A stretch of 31,377 nucleotides of DNA from JBKECY01 sp047975025 (GCA_047975025.1 JBKECY010000058.1:1-31377); one strand, 5' to 3'; shown: positions 1-8,813, numbered from the stretch's first letter. Notes: generated by a model from the letters alone, not told the origin. Made by a program: numbers and translations.

Positions 1-1673
1 CCAGCAGCTGCTTATGCGTCCCCTTGCCTATTACCTTTCCTTCATTAATCACGATAATCTGATCTGCGCTCATAATCGTACTGATTCTCTGTGCCACAAT
101 GATGACGGCCGTCTGTTTTAAGCGTGTTTTGATTGCCTGGCGCAGGCGCGAGTCCGTCTTGTAATCCAGCGCAGAAAAGCTGTCATCGAAGAAGTATACA
201 TCCGCATCCTTCACAAGCGCTCTGGCAATACTCAGCCGCTGCCTTTGTCCGCCGGAGAAATTCGTGCCTCCCTGCGCCACAAACGCCTGATAGCCTTCCG
301 GCTGTACCGCAATAAACTCCTCAGCCTGTGCCGCTTTGACTGCACTTTTGATCTCACTTCTGGAAGCCTTGGCATTACCATGCCGTATATTTTCTTCAAT
401 CGTCCCTCTAAAGAGGAATGATTTTTGCGGCACATAGCTGATCTTATCGCGCACATCGTGCTGTGTCATTTTTTTAATGTCTACACCGTTTAACCGGATA
501 CTACCTGAGCTTATATCGCTGAAGCGCAGCATGACCTTGGCAATCGTACTTTTCCCTGAGCCCGTACTGCCGACAATGGCTGTTGTCTCACCGCGTCTGG
601 CTTCAAAGCTGACATCCTGGAGTACCGGCTCTTCGGCATTCGAATAGGAGAAGCTGACATTGCGAAACGCCACCACCGTTTTCTTGGTTCCGCACAACTG
701 ATTCTCTGCTCCACGGCGGTCCTCAATCTCGGGCTTATGCTCTAAAACCTCCTGAATCCGGTAGACAGACGTGATTGCTTTGGGAATCGTTACCAGCACC
801 ATGGCCGCAACAATCAGATACATCAATGTGATAATCGTATATTCGATGATCGCCGTCACGCTTCCAATCTCCATATTGCCGCGTGAGACGTGAATACCTC
901 CCACCCACAATGTAACTGCCATCGTAATCCCTACCAGCAGCCAGATAGTTGGTGTTACCCATGCAAAAATCTTGTTGATGCGAATCATTTTCTCCGCATA
1001 ATCAGCAAATGCAGTATCTGCTTTTTTCTTCTCATCTTCCTGCTTATCAAACGCACGAATGACGCGCACACCGGCAAAAAACTCTCTGAATACCAGCATC
1101 ATGCGGTCGATTTTATTCTGAATCACCTTGGAATGCGGTGTGGCAAAATACAACAGCACTGCCACCACTGCCACAAAAATCACGATTGTAAGAATCGGCA
1201 CAAAGATCAGCTGCGGCGAAAGCGCATAGGTCATGATTACAGCCGCAATGCAGATAATAGGCCCCGGAAAAATCAACTGAAAGAACAGCACAATAACCTG
1301 CTGTATATTGTCCACATCGTTCGTAATTCTGGTAAGCAATAGAAGAAATACCGTACTTTTCAGAATCCTTAATGGAAAACTCCTGTACTTTTGTGAAGAA
1401 TACTTTGCGAACTTCATAACCAAACCGGGCGCCTAAATCCGCTGAATAATAGCTCCCTCCGACCGCACTGAGGGCGGAAAGGATGGCTACGACTGTCATC
1501 TGTATACCAATCACAATGACCTTTTGTATGTCTCCTGATGCGATTCCGATATCAATCAGATTTGCCACTAAAAAAGGAACCCCTAAGGTCCCTACCACCT
1601 GAAAAATCAAGAATATAGTGGTTAAACCCGCCACTATGCTGTTCTTTTTAAAAAATTCCGAAATTAACTTCAT
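1..1673 (-). pseudogene. ABC exporter (fused permease-ATPase), frameshifted, 3' end outside window
   Basis: An MsbA/LmrA-like half-transporter: N-terminal membrane domain, then a nucleotide-binding domain with Walker A (GSTGSGKST), signature (FSGGQRQRLSIARAL) and Walker B/D-loop (FFDDSFSALD). It would export lipids, peptides or drugs across the cytoplasmic membrane; the substrate cannot be told. The ATG at 1671-1673 is preferred to the in-frame GTG upstream because GAGAGGGAG sits just before it. After about 111 codons the frame shifts: the reading passes from KYGISS into another frame that continues with LLTRITNDVDN, a conserved stretch of this family. Removing one base at about 1340 restores a single open frame to the window edge. 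The gene is therefore a pseudogene or holds a sequencing error. Many such proteins are encoded in heterodimer pairs; a partner could lie to the left. Confidence 0.85.
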
Positions 1674-1718
1674 GACTCCCTCTCTTGTCACATTCTGCCT
1701 GTTTCTACTCTAGTGTAT

Positions 1719-1748
1719 ACTTTAGTCTATTTATCTGCCTTTTGTCAA
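1719..1748 (-). promoter_or_regulatory. sigma-A promoter of the ABC exporter
   Basis: On the minus strand TTGACA (1743-1748) is followed after 18 bp by TAAAGT (1719-1724), about 50 bases before the exporter start. Confidence 0.5.
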
Positions 1749-1763
1749 TGATAATCTGCAACG

Positions 1764-1799
1764 AAAAAAACCGCCGGGGCCTAAAAGGCCCTTGCGGCT
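1764..1799 (-). terminator. Rho-independent terminator of the URO-D family gene
   Basis: A GC-rich hairpin (CCGC and GGGCC arms around a TAAA loop) is followed on the minus strand by seven T. It lies about 45 bases past the stop of the URO-D family gene. Confidence 0.85.
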
Positions 1800-1844
1800 T
1801 CTTCCGAATAGTTTTCGAATGTATGATCATAGGGGGTAAAAAGC

Positions 1845-3101
1845 TTAGTTTGTACCGTTGAATTCTTTGATAGCATCTACCATCGCCACGACATTTTTCA
1901 CCGGGGTATTGGCCTGAATATTGTGAATCGTATTGCAGATGTATCCGCCGTCCTTAGAAAAAATCTCCAGACGTTCGAGCACCTGCGTTCTCACTTCTTC
2001 GGGCGTTCCAAAGGGGAGTATGTGCTGTGTATCCACGCCGCCGCCCCAGAATACGATATCCTTGCCGTATGTATCTTTCAGACGCTGCGGATCCATACCT
2101 TCTGCTGAGCACTGCACCGGATTGACAGCATCAAATCCGCCTTCAATCAGTCCCGGAAGAATCGGGAAAATACCGCCGCAGGAATGTTTTAATGTCTTCC
2201 ATGTCGTATTCGTATGAATCCAGTCATTCATCTTCTTATAATATGGCTTGTAGAACTCGTCAAATACCTTAGGATCAATGAACGGGCCTCTTTGTGTACC
2301 AAAATCCGTACCGCAGATAAACAAAACATCAATGTCTGAGCCAAACGCATCCCAGTATTTTTTGAAATTTTGAATAGCAATGTCCGTTCCTTTTTCAAAA
2401 GTTTCATGTACATATTCCGGGTAAAGAAGCGGAGCCATATACCATTCTGAAATATCGCGGATTCCTTTTGGATGTTTGAGATTCGGTCCCGGGATATTGT
2501 TGGCATCGCCAAGTCCTGCATAGCAGGGACCTACCTGTATCGCACGCTGATTGCCTTTTAACTCTTCAATCACTTTCTTGTGATACGCAATTTGTGCGTC
2601 TGAAACGAGCATATAATCTTCTACATTTTCGTCACCTGCCGCCTCGTCCTCATCGAACTCCGGTGTACGGGTCAGATTATCGAAGTAATAACCGTTCGCC
2701 GGCATATGCCCGCTTGGTTCTACGGTTGCATCGCCTTCCGGATAGACATAGTAGCCGCCTTTGCCATCATCTGTAATTGTACAGTTGCTGGGAACCAGCA
2801 CCGGCACACCGCGGTAGGACCATTCTTTCCAGTCCGTATTCACGTGGCCATAGGTATCTCCATAATTATACAACTGCTGTACATCTACGCCCATGGCTTC
2901 GGCGAGATCCGGCTCTACAAACGCTGTCATGGTTGACATGTCATTGATTTTGGGAAGCTTCTTGGCAAGACCGTAATGATCGCGTAACTCTACCATACAG
3001 GTAGAATTTATCATAGAGCAACTCATTCCTCCAAAATCCACCGGCACCTGATCCGGCTGTTTGTGTGCAAATGCTGCCTGTACTCTTTCTCTGGATGTCA
3101 T
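1845..3101 (-). CDS. Uroporphyrinogen-decarboxylase-family protein, probable zinc methyltransferase (MtaA/CmuA type)
   Basis: A 418-residue protein of the URO-D fold. It opens with MTSRERVQAAF, the usual start of the branch that moves methyl groups to or from corrinoid proteins or coenzymes. True heme-pathway HemE is about 350 residues and begins differently. His306-Ser-Cys308 and Cys389 give the H-x-C...C pattern used to bind zinc in MtaA/MtbA methyltransferases, with nearly the same spacing. No corrinoid protein or other methyltransferase subunit lies beside it, so the methyl donor and acceptor are unknown; related solo genes are common in gut Clostridia. The start is well placed after AAGGAGATC. 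It is a single-gene unit with its own terminator. Family assignment is firm; the enzymatic role is inferred. Confidence 0.85.
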   Translation of the reverse strand: MTSRERVQAAFAHKQPDQVPVDFGGMSCSMINSTCMVELRDHYGLAKKLPKINDMSTMTAFVEPDLAEAMGVDVQQLYNYGDTYGHVNTDWKEWSYRGVPVLVPSNCTITDDGKGGYYVYPEGDATVEPSGHMPANGYYFDNLTRTPEFDEDEAAGDENVEDYMLVSDAQIAYHKKVIEELKGNQRAIQVGPCYAGLGDANNIPGPNLKHPKGIRDISEWYMAPLLYPEYVHETFEKGTDIAIQNFKKYWDAFGSDIDVLFICGTDFGTQRGPFIDPKVFDEFYKPYYKKMNDWIHTNTTWKTLKHSCGGIFPILPGLIEGGFDAVNPVQCSAEGMDPQRLKDTYGKDIVFWGGGVDTQHILPFGTPEEVRTQVLERLEIFSKDGGYICNTIHNIQANTPVKNVVAMVDAIKEFNGTN

Positions 3102-3259
3102 ATGATTGATCTCCTTTTCTATTACTATACTCTCAGATTCTTATGTTTTTCACAATATCTATCTTGAGATAACTATAATACAATATGAGGAGAATGACAT
3201 CAGCACCACTTGCTAACATATATACATTTCGTGCTATTGTAAAATCATACCTAACGAAC

Positions 3260-3430
3260 CTATAACAGGAAGAAGCGCAGAATCATAAGTGCTATAATTA
3301 TAATACCGGCAATTACAGCAATGCGGTACATTTTGACCGCTTCCGCATCATGCTTCTCCTTGACAGAGTACAGGATACCGGCGCCCAGTATCAGTATGCC
3401 TATCACCAGTCCAACTATGGTTATAATCAT
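3260..3430 (-). CDS. Small two-helix membrane protein coupled to the metal ATPase
   Basis: A 56-residue protein with two hydrophobic segments (about residues 1-20 and 36-55) separated by a charged KEKHDAEAVK linker. The ATG at 3428-3430 overlaps the ATPase stop in an ATGA arrangement and has GGAGGG eight bases upstream inside the ATPase gene, so translation is probably coupled. An earlier in-frame ATG at 3445 is less likely because that ribosome site would then lie inside the coding region. I do not recognise the family. Position suggests a small partner or stabiliser of the ATPase. No cysteine is present, so direct thiol metal binding is unlikely. Confidence 0.7.
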   Translation of the reverse strand: MIITIVGLVIGILILGAGILYSVKEKHDAEAVKMYRIAVIAGIIIIALMILRFFLL

Positions 3431-5286
3431 GATTTTTCCCTCCATTTAAGCAAAAGTGCTGAGTTTATAATAACTAATACAGAGCCTGCATTATGCAGCA
3501 AGGCTCCTGCCACCGGATTCAAAATACCGGTAAATGCCATACCAATCGCCGCAAAATTTAGTGCCAGTGAAAAAGCGATATTTAAAGTGATGGTCTTCAT
3601 CATGCGTTTCGACAATGCCAGCAGATGCGGCAGACATCCTATGTCATCCCGAATCAGCACAATATCAGCCGCATCCACAGCGATATCACTTCCTATGCCG
3701 CCCATTGCGATGCCCGCATAGGCTTTTTTGAGTGCGGGTGCATCATTGATACCGTCACCTACCATGCAGACCGGCTGTTTGTTCTGCTGATAGGCCTCGA
3801 TGATTTCAAGCTTTTGCTCCGGCAGGCAGTCCGCATGGACTTCTGCGATTCCGGCACGAGATGCCATCGACTCTGCCGCTTCCTTATGATCTCCTGTGAG
3901 CAATACCGGCTGTACGCCTAACTTTCTGATCTCTTCGGTAATTTCTTTGGCATTGTCCCGCAGCGTATCCGAAAGTGCGGCGAATCCACACACAACACTG
4001 TCAATCAGAATATAGATTAGAGTACATCCCTGTTTAAGGTATTGCTGAACTTCCGCCGCCACGTTCTCAGGGATATTGATCTTCTGGCGGTGCAGCAGCT
4101 CCTCGTTGCCCGCCATCACCTCACACGATTGTAAGCGGGCCTGTACACCTCGGCCGGGCAGCATCTTGAACTCAACCGGCTCCTCAAGTGACTTGCTGTG
4201 TGCGGCGCGATAGCTTGTAACTACGGTTTTTCCCAGTGGGTGCTCCGAACGCAGCTCGGCTGAAGCCAGCAGCGCATAGACCGCTTCATCTTCATATTGT
4301 GCGCTGACGCTTTTGACGGCTGCTACCTCAGGCCGGCCAAAGGTCAGGGTTCCCGTCTTGTCAAAGGCGATATGCTTTACTTTGGCAAGCCGTTCAAGCG
4401 CATCCCCTTCACGTACCAGAATTCCGAACTTGGCCGCATTTCCTATGGCAGCCATAATAGCCGTCGGGGTCGCCAGGACCAGTGCACAGGGGCAAAATAC
4501 AACCAATACGGTTACTGCACGAATCATTTCTCCCGTAATAATCCAGGTCAGAATGGCAGACGTAAGTGCCACGACCACAATCCAGGTCGCCCAGCGGTCA
4601 GCCAGACGCACGATCTTCGCTTTACCGGCATCGGCAGACTGTACCAGCCGGATCATGCGCTGCAAGGAGCTGTCTTCTCCTACCTTAACTGCCCGCATAT
4701 CAAATGCGCCGAACTGATTCACCGTACCGCTTAGTACCTCATCCCCGCTGCTTTTATCTACCGGCAGAGATTCTCCGGTCATAACAGCCTGATTGACTGA
4801 GGTATCTCCTACCGTAATGATACCGTCAACAGCAATTGTCTCTCCCGGCAGCACACGCAAGATATCACCAATTTCTACCTGCTCTGCCGGAATAATTTCT
4901 TCTGCACTATCCCGAATACGCCTTGCGGTATCGGGTCTTAGATGGACCAGCTTTTCGATACCATCCCTGGCCTTTTGTGTTGTAATTTCTTCCAGCAATG
5001 CCCCGATCTGCATGATCAAAGCAATCTCTCCTGCCGCAAAAATCTCTCCTATAATGATAGAAGCAACCAACGCAATAGACACCAGAACGTCAGCTCTGAT
5101 ATCGAATTCCGTTACAAGTCCCTTGACTGCTCCAATCATGATGGGGATACCACACAGCGCAATCGCTATCCATGCCGGATCCACAACCAGGCTTTCCTGC
5201 CCAATAAAGCTTACAATCAGAGAGATTGCTGCTATAATCAGGAATAAAATACTTCGTTTCGTTTCATTTTTAAAAAACGCTTTCAC
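3427..5286 (-). CDS. P1B-type heavy-metal-transporting ATPase lacking an N-terminal metal-binding domain
   Basis: A 619-residue efflux ATPase for soft metal ions in the cytoplasmic membrane. Visible motifs are TGES (170-173), the ion-pathway CPC (265-267), the phosphorylated Asp309 in DKTGTLT, the HP dipeptide (349-350) and GDGINDAP (510 on). The chain starts directly with membrane helices and has no CxxC HMA domain, so it is shorter than typical CopA. The last helix reads LLHNAGSVLVIINS, unlike the textbook copper signature, so the metal is not certain. CsoR and a CsoR-type operator point to copper(I). Start is a GTG, nine bases after AGGAGG. Transcription comes from its own operator-bearing promoter, not by read-through from csoR, because a terminator lies between. 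Confidence 0.9.
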   Translation of the reverse strand: MKAFFKNETKRSILFLIIAAISLIVSFIGQESLVVDPAWIAIALCGIPIMIGAVKGLVTEFDIRADVLVSIALVASIIIGEIFAAGEIALIMQIGALLEEITTQKARDGIEKLVHLRPDTARRIRDSAEEIIPAEQVEIGDILRVLPGETIAVDGIITVGDTSVNQAVMTGESLPVDKSSGDEVLSGTVNQFGAFDMRAVKVGEDSSLQRMIRLVQSADAGKAKIVRLADRWATWIVVVALTSAILTWIITGEMIRAVTVLVVFCPCALVLATPTAIMAAIGNAAKFGILVREGDALERLAKVKHIAFDKTGTLTFGRPEVAAVKSVSAQYEDEAVYALLASAELRSEHPLGKTVVTSYRAAHSKSLEEPVEFKMLPGRGVQARLQSCEVMAGNEELLHRQKINIPENVAAEVQQYLKQGCTLIYILIDSVVCGFAALSDTLRDNAKEITEEIRKLGVQPVLLTGDHKEAAESMASRAGIAEVHADCLPEQKLEIIEAYQQNKQPVCMVGDGINDAPALKKAYAGIAMGGIGSDIAVDAADIVLIRDDIGCLPHLLALSKRMMKTITLNIAFSLALNFAAIGMAFTGILNPVAGALLHNAGSVLVIINSALLLKWREKS

Positions 5287-5315
5287 ACTGACTATCCTCC
5301 TGTCCCAATCAAATT

Positions 5316-5335
5316 GTATACCCCATGGGGTATAC
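5316..5335. promoter_or_regulatory. CsoR-type operator palindrome
   Basis: A perfect 20-bp palindrome, GTATACCCC joined to its complement at CATG, sits just downstream of the -10 box of the ATPase promoter. It matches the TACCCC/GGGGTA type of site bound by CsoR repressors. A further half-like sequence (ATACCCCCATAC) lies in the promoter spacer. Confidence 0.8.
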
Positions 5336-5339
5336 CGGT

Positions 5340-5369
5340 ATTATACGTATGGGGGTATGGGTTTGTCAA
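5340..5369 (-). promoter_or_regulatory. Promoter of the metal ATPase
   Basis: On the minus strand TTGACA (5364-5369), an 18-bp spacer and TATAAT (5340-5345). The spacer holds a C-rich half-site and the full operator covers the expected transcription start, so bound CsoR would block polymerase. Confidence 0.8.
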
Positions 5370-5437
5370 TGTGTTTTTTGAGGTTTCTTTTTTTACTTTT
5401 TAAACTCTATTGGATTGTTACTGTCAGATATATGTCC

Positions 5438-5483
5438 AAAAAAATAAACGCAGGTATAGTCGTACATCACTATACCTGCGTTT
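5438..5483 (-). terminator. Terminator after csoR
   Basis: A perfect 15-bp stem (AAACGCAGGTATAGT and its complement) with an eight-base loop, followed on the minus strand by a run of T. It isolates csoR from the downstream ATPase gene. Confidence 0.88.
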
Positions 5484-5492
5484 TTCTCACTC

Positions 5493-5765
5493 TTATAATC
5501 TCGAAAAATGTTCTATCGCCTTCGTAAACTCCGCCACCGTTTTATCCGGATCTCCATGTTCAATCCCATCCTTAACACAATGGTTGATATGTCCCTCCAG
5601 GACAATTTGTCCTACCTTGTGCAGCGCCTTCTTGGCTGCATTGATCTGTATAAGTACATCTTCACAGGGAATATCTTCATCCACCATTTTATCTATGGCA
5701 TTAATCTGCCCCATGATTTTCTTGAGTCTCCGATGGAGATTATCAGAATCCATACACTGTTTCAT
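5493..5765 (-). CDS. csoR: CsoR-family metal-sensing transcriptional repressor
   Basis: A 90-residue all-helical DUF156 (CsoR/RcnR/FrmR) protein that binds DNA as a tetramer and releases it on binding metal. The copper ligands of CsoR appear as Cys in DIPCEDV, and His and Cys spaced H-x3-C in EGHINHC, giving the C-H-C set expected for copper(I). RcnR-type nickel sensors would show a different set. RBS is AAGGAGGA. It follows the two-TM gene by 23 bases and ends at a strong hairpin. The perfect palindrome at the ATPase promoter is its likely target. Confidence 0.88.
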   Translation of the reverse strand: MKQCMDSDNLHRRLKKIMGQINAIDKMVDEDIPCEDVLIQINAAKKALHKVGQIVLEGHINHCVKDGIEHGDPDKTVAEFTKAIEHFSRL

Positions 5766-5788
5766 AATTATATTTCCTCCTTTTGTGC

Positions 5789-6283
5789 CTAATCCCGAAA
5801 GACGATACGCGGATTGTGCATAGCAATCATAGATACCAGCGCGTCATCCAGCTGCAGATAAATCTGCTTCTTCTCATGATCTTCTGAGATGATCAGCACA
5901 TACGGGCGGTTTCTCGCATCCTGGGCAGAATAATCAGTGATCTGCAGCTTCTCATAGGGCTTAAGATGATGTGAGCCCTGCAGTGCCAAAAGCTCCATAT
6001 TCTCGAGCGCTATTGTCTTGCAGTGCTTCCTTCTCTGCATCGAATAGATCACATCCACACTCAGCTCCCCTGCGACGAACAGATACTCATATTCCTTATT
6101 CAGACGTTTATTGACAAAATAGGTCACACCGACCATGACAACTGCGGCCAACAGCACAATCGGATATAAAAACAGGCCCACAAAGAAAAGCAGAACACAC
6201 AATACAATCATACCCGTCTGGATCATACGATCCTGCGTTGAAGTCATTTTCTTGACCAACAGTTCTTTTGAATAGTCATTCAT
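5789..6283 (-). CDS. Two-TM conserved protein of unknown function (DUF6106-like)
   Basis: A 164-residue protein with a short charged start, two close membrane helices (about residues 22-58, the VLCVLLFFVGLFLYPIVLLAAVVM region) and a cytoplasmic C-terminal half that looks like a small beta-rich domain. It resembles the DUF6106 proteins common in Lachnospiraceae; that name is from memory and not verified. Start has GGAGGAAA upstream with rather wide spacing. It precedes csoR by 23 bases and probably shares its transcript. No function is known, and a link to metal handling rests on position alone. Confidence 0.7.
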   Translation of the reverse strand: MNDYSKELLVKKMTSTQDRMIQTGMIVLCVLLFFVGLFLYPIVLLAAVVMVGVTYFVNKRLNKEYEYLFVAGELSVDVIYSMQRRKHCKTIALENMELLALQGSHHLKPYEKLQITDYSAQDARNRPYVLIISEDHEKKQIYLQLDDALVSMIAMHNPRIVFRD

Positions 6284-6323
6284 GCAGCAATTTCCTCCAG
6301 AATCTTCAGATTTCTATGCATCT

Positions 6324-6353
6324 ATCATACCATAGGTGCCGGTTTTATGTAAA
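6324..6353 (-). promoter_or_regulatory. Promoter of the two-TM gene and csoR
   Basis: Minus strand TTTACA (6348-6353), 18-bp spacer, TATGAT (6324-6329), about 40 bases before the two-TM protein start. Confidence 0.5.
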
Positions 6354-6384
6354 TGAGATTTTAGAGGCACTTGCAGCTGCCGGT

Positions 6385-8064
6385 TTATTCTGCGGAAGCG
6401 GGCTCCAGACTTCCAATGATTTCATCCATGGATTTCGAGCCAAATACGACCTGCGTACCGTCATTGATAATCATTGCCGGCACACTCATAATCTTGAAAC
6501 GGTTTTTGATATCCGGAAACAGACCTACATCGATCATTTCTCCCTGCAGTCTGCCGCCGCTTGCAATTGCAATCGAATGCACAGCCGCCACCACATCCGG
6601 GCAGAAGTGGCATGACAGGGATACAGCGACCTGTACTTTCGTCTCCGGCAGCCGTTCAATCCTCTCCTTTTGCTCTTCACTTATCTTGTCTGTACTGCCT
6701 ACATGCAGCAGCGCCAGCACAAAGGAGTTCATTTCGTGGCCGCCGGGGATACCTGAGAAGCGCACCCCAACATCGTGTTTCTGCTCATCAAGAAGCCATA
6801 AAAACGGTGCGCCTGCCGCGTCCGGTATGTCCGCAGCCGCATCATGCAAGATCTCCAGATGCAGCAGAGGACTTAACTCCTCCACATCCTGCAGCATGGC
6901 ATGTAATTCCATACTTTTATCCTGTCCGTCCTTTAGTACGGCTCTTATATATACATCCTTTGTAAGATTTTTGAATATCTCCTTTAGCTGATTTTTAATG
7001 GCCGCATCCAGGAACCGACCCTTGGCCGCACTCGGTGCGGCAGCCGCAGGCGATGGTGCTTCCTGCACCGGCTGTTCCAGCTGGCTTTGATCCGGCTCTT
7101 CTTCGAACATAGGAATCCCCAGCCGTTCCTTTTGCGCCGTTACGTATTTTTCAGCAGAGGTAGCTGCAATAGCACCATCCGCTACTGCCGTCACAATCTG
7201 CCGCAGCAGCTTGGGACGCAGATCACCTGCCGCATAGACGCCCGGGATATTCGTTCTCATCTGATCATCTGTCGGTATGTAACCGCCTTCATCCAGCGTG
7301 ACCTGATCCTTGAATAATTCCGTCGCCGGCTGGTAGCCCGCGAAGACGAACACTCCGAATCCGGCATCCCCCTCCTTGGTTTCATAGATGCTTTCTTCCT
7401 GCGTCTGCGTATTTTTGAAGACGGCTTTTTGGGGAAATACATCCCCCTCCAGACGAACCAGCTGTGTATTGTACATTACCTTGATTTTGGGATGGCTAAT
7501 CGTCTTATCCGCTACGGTCTTGGCGCAGGAGAAGCAGTCTTTGCGAATCACAACTGTTACACTCTTGGCGAATCTCGTCAGATAGACCGCTTCCTCGGCA
7601 GCCGCATAGCCGCCCCCCAGAACAAAAAGATCCAATCCCGTAAAGAATTCACCGTCGCAGGTCGCACAATACCCCACGCCGCGTCCGGTGAACAGTTCCT
7701 CTCCTTCAAAACCAATCTTGCGCGGCTGTGCCCCGGTCGCAAGGATAACTGAACGCGCTTTGACTGTACCGGATGTCGTCTGGATTTCCTTAATCTCAGG
7801 GGTAAGCGAGAGTCCCGTTATTTCTCCCACCTGTGTCTGTACATTGAAATCCCGCACATGACGCCCCATTTCCTCGACCAGTCCCGGTCCGCTGGTTCTG
7901 CGAATCCCCGGATAATTTACGACTTCTGCCGTATTTGCGACCTGACCGCCCGGGTTTTGCTTCTCGAGAATCAACGTCTTCATCTTGGCACGCCCCGCAT
8001 AGATTCCTGCGGCCATACCTGCACTTCCGCTGCCAATAATTACCAAATCATATATTTGTTCCAT
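6385..8064 (-). CDS. Thioredoxin reductase fused to a C-terminal AhpF-like tandem thioredoxin-fold domain
   Basis: A 559-residue flavoprotein. Residues 1-310 are a thioredoxin-reductase/AhpF core: FAD-binding GSGSAGMAAG (about 11-20), redox CATC (133-136), an NAD(P)H-binding GGG region (about 150) and the FAD motif GVYAAGD (about 275-281). A Pro/Ala/Gln-rich linker (about 323-347) leads to a domain like the N-terminal tandem thioredoxin fold of AhpF: a first half without cysteines and a second half with CHFCPDV (C485, C488). In enterobacterial AhpF that domain is at the N-terminus, so the order here is swapped. It probably passes electrons from NAD(P)H to the adjacent AhpC peroxidase. An extra CFSC pair (C177, C180) is also present. 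RBS is AAAGGAGAAG. Confidence 0.9.
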   Translation of the reverse strand: MEQIYDLVIIGSGSAGMAAGIYAGRAKMKTLILEKQNPGGQVANTAEVVNYPGIRRTSGPGLVEEMGRHVRDFNVQTQVGEITGLSLTPEIKEIQTTSGTVKARSVILATGAQPRKIGFEGEELFTGRGVGYCATCDGEFFTGLDLFVLGGGYAAAEEAVYLTRFAKSVTVVIRKDCFSCAKTVADKTISHPKIKVMYNTQLVRLEGDVFPQKAVFKNTQTQEESIYETKEGDAGFGVFVFAGYQPATELFKDQVTLDEGGYIPTDDQMRTNIPGVYAAGDLRPKLLRQIVTAVADGAIAATSAEKYVTAQKERLGIPMFEEEPDQSQLEQPVQEAPSPAAAAPSAAKGRFLDAAIKNQLKEIFKNLTKDVYIRAVLKDGQDKSMELHAMLQDVEELSPLLHLEILHDAAADIPDAAGAPFLWLLDEQKHDVGVRFSGIPGGHEMNSFVLALLHVGSTDKISEEQKERIERLPETKVQVAVSLSCHFCPDVVAAVHSIAIASGGRLQGEMIDVGLFPDIKNRFKIMSVPAMIINDGTQVVFGSKSMDEIIGSLEPASAE

Positions 8065-8092
8065 TCTGTCTTCTCCTTTTTATTCACAAAAA

Positions 8093-8130
8093 GCCGCCCT
8101 ATGTGTCTGCTTGCATTCACATACGGCGGC
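8093..8130 (-). terminator. Terminator or attenuator between ahpC and the reductase gene
   Basis: Arms GCCGCC-TATGTG and CACATA-GGCGGC form a 12-bp stem with one internal mismatch and a 12-base loop. TTTTTG follows on the minus strand. Read-through would still feed the reductase gene, so partial termination could make AhpC more abundant than its reductase. Confidence 0.75.
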
Positions 8131-8148
8131 CTGCCTTACTACGTCTTG

Positions 8149-8715
8149 TCAGATTTTTCCTACCAGATCCAGACTTGGAGCCAGTGTTGCTTCTCCTGGT
8201 TTCCATTTAGCCGGGCATACCTGATCCCCATGTTCTGCTACGAACTGAGCCGCCTGTACTTTCCTCAGCAGCTCTTCTGCATTTCTGCCGATGCCCATGT
8301 CATGAATCTCATATGCTTTGATCACCCCTTCAGGATTTACAACAAACGTACCTCGTAAGTCCATTCCTGACTCCTCTACTAAAACTCCAAAGAAGCGGGA
8401 CAATACGCCAGCCGGGTCTGCCAGCATTGGGTATGTAATCTTGCGAATTGTATCTGACGCATCCGCCCATGCTTTGTGGACATAATGACTGTCTGTTGAT
8501 ACAGAGTAGATTTCTGTTCCTGCGGCACTAAATCCTGCATACTGATCAGCAAGATCACCTAATTCTGTCGGGCAGACAAATGAAAAGTCTGCAGGATAGA
8601 AGAAGAAAACGCTCCATTTTCCCAGTACAGAAGCTTTTGTAACTTCTTTAAATTCTCCATCGTGATATGCCTGTACGGCAAAATCCGGGATTTCTTTACC
8701 AATGTAATTTGACAT
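8149..8715 (-). CDS. ahpC: Alkyl hydroperoxide reductase AhpC (2-Cys peroxiredoxin)
   Basis: A 188-residue typical 2-Cys peroxiredoxin that reduces hydrogen peroxide and organic hydroperoxides in the cytoplasm. The peroxidatic Cys lies in FSFVCPTEL and the resolving Cys in DQVCPAKW, both at the expected places; length is normal. It is the first gene of a two-gene unit with the AhpF-like reductase and has a consensus promoter. The TSS region carries a GTTAG...CTAAC repeat similar to that before the heme-operon regulator, hinting at shared control; no PerR-type box was seen. Confidence 0.95.
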   Translation of the reverse strand: MSNYIGKEIPDFAVQAYHDGEFKEVTKASVLGKWSVFFFYPADFSFVCPTELGDLADQYAGFSAAGTEIYSVSTDSHYVHKAWADASDTIRKITYPMLADPAGVLSRFFGVLVEESGMDLRGTFVVNPEGVIKAYEIHDMGIGRNAEELLRKVQAAQFVAEHGDQVCPAKWKPGEATLAPSLDLVGKI

Positions 8716-8794
8716 AATCTGTTCCTCCTGTCTCTTTCATGTTTTATTTGATTTTCTTATTCAATACGACTGTGGAAAGTACCGGCAGCCGTTG

Positions 8795-8810
8795 GTTAGC
8801 TTTAACTAAC
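8795..8810. promoter_or_regulatory. Inverted repeat at the ahpC transcription start
   Basis: GTTAGCTTTAACTAAC has 5-bp arms (GTTAG/CTAAC) and overlaps the expected start site. On the minus strand it shares GTTAG, a central A and GCTAA with the palindrome before the heme-operon regulator. Confidence 0.4.
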
Positions 8811-8813
8811 TCA

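Noticed and set aside
4793..5527. A 244-codon plus-strand frame opposite the metal ATPase
   Set aside because: It is antisense to conserved ATPase sequence and runs through the ATPase promoter and the csoR terminator; composition is low-complexity Ser/Ile.
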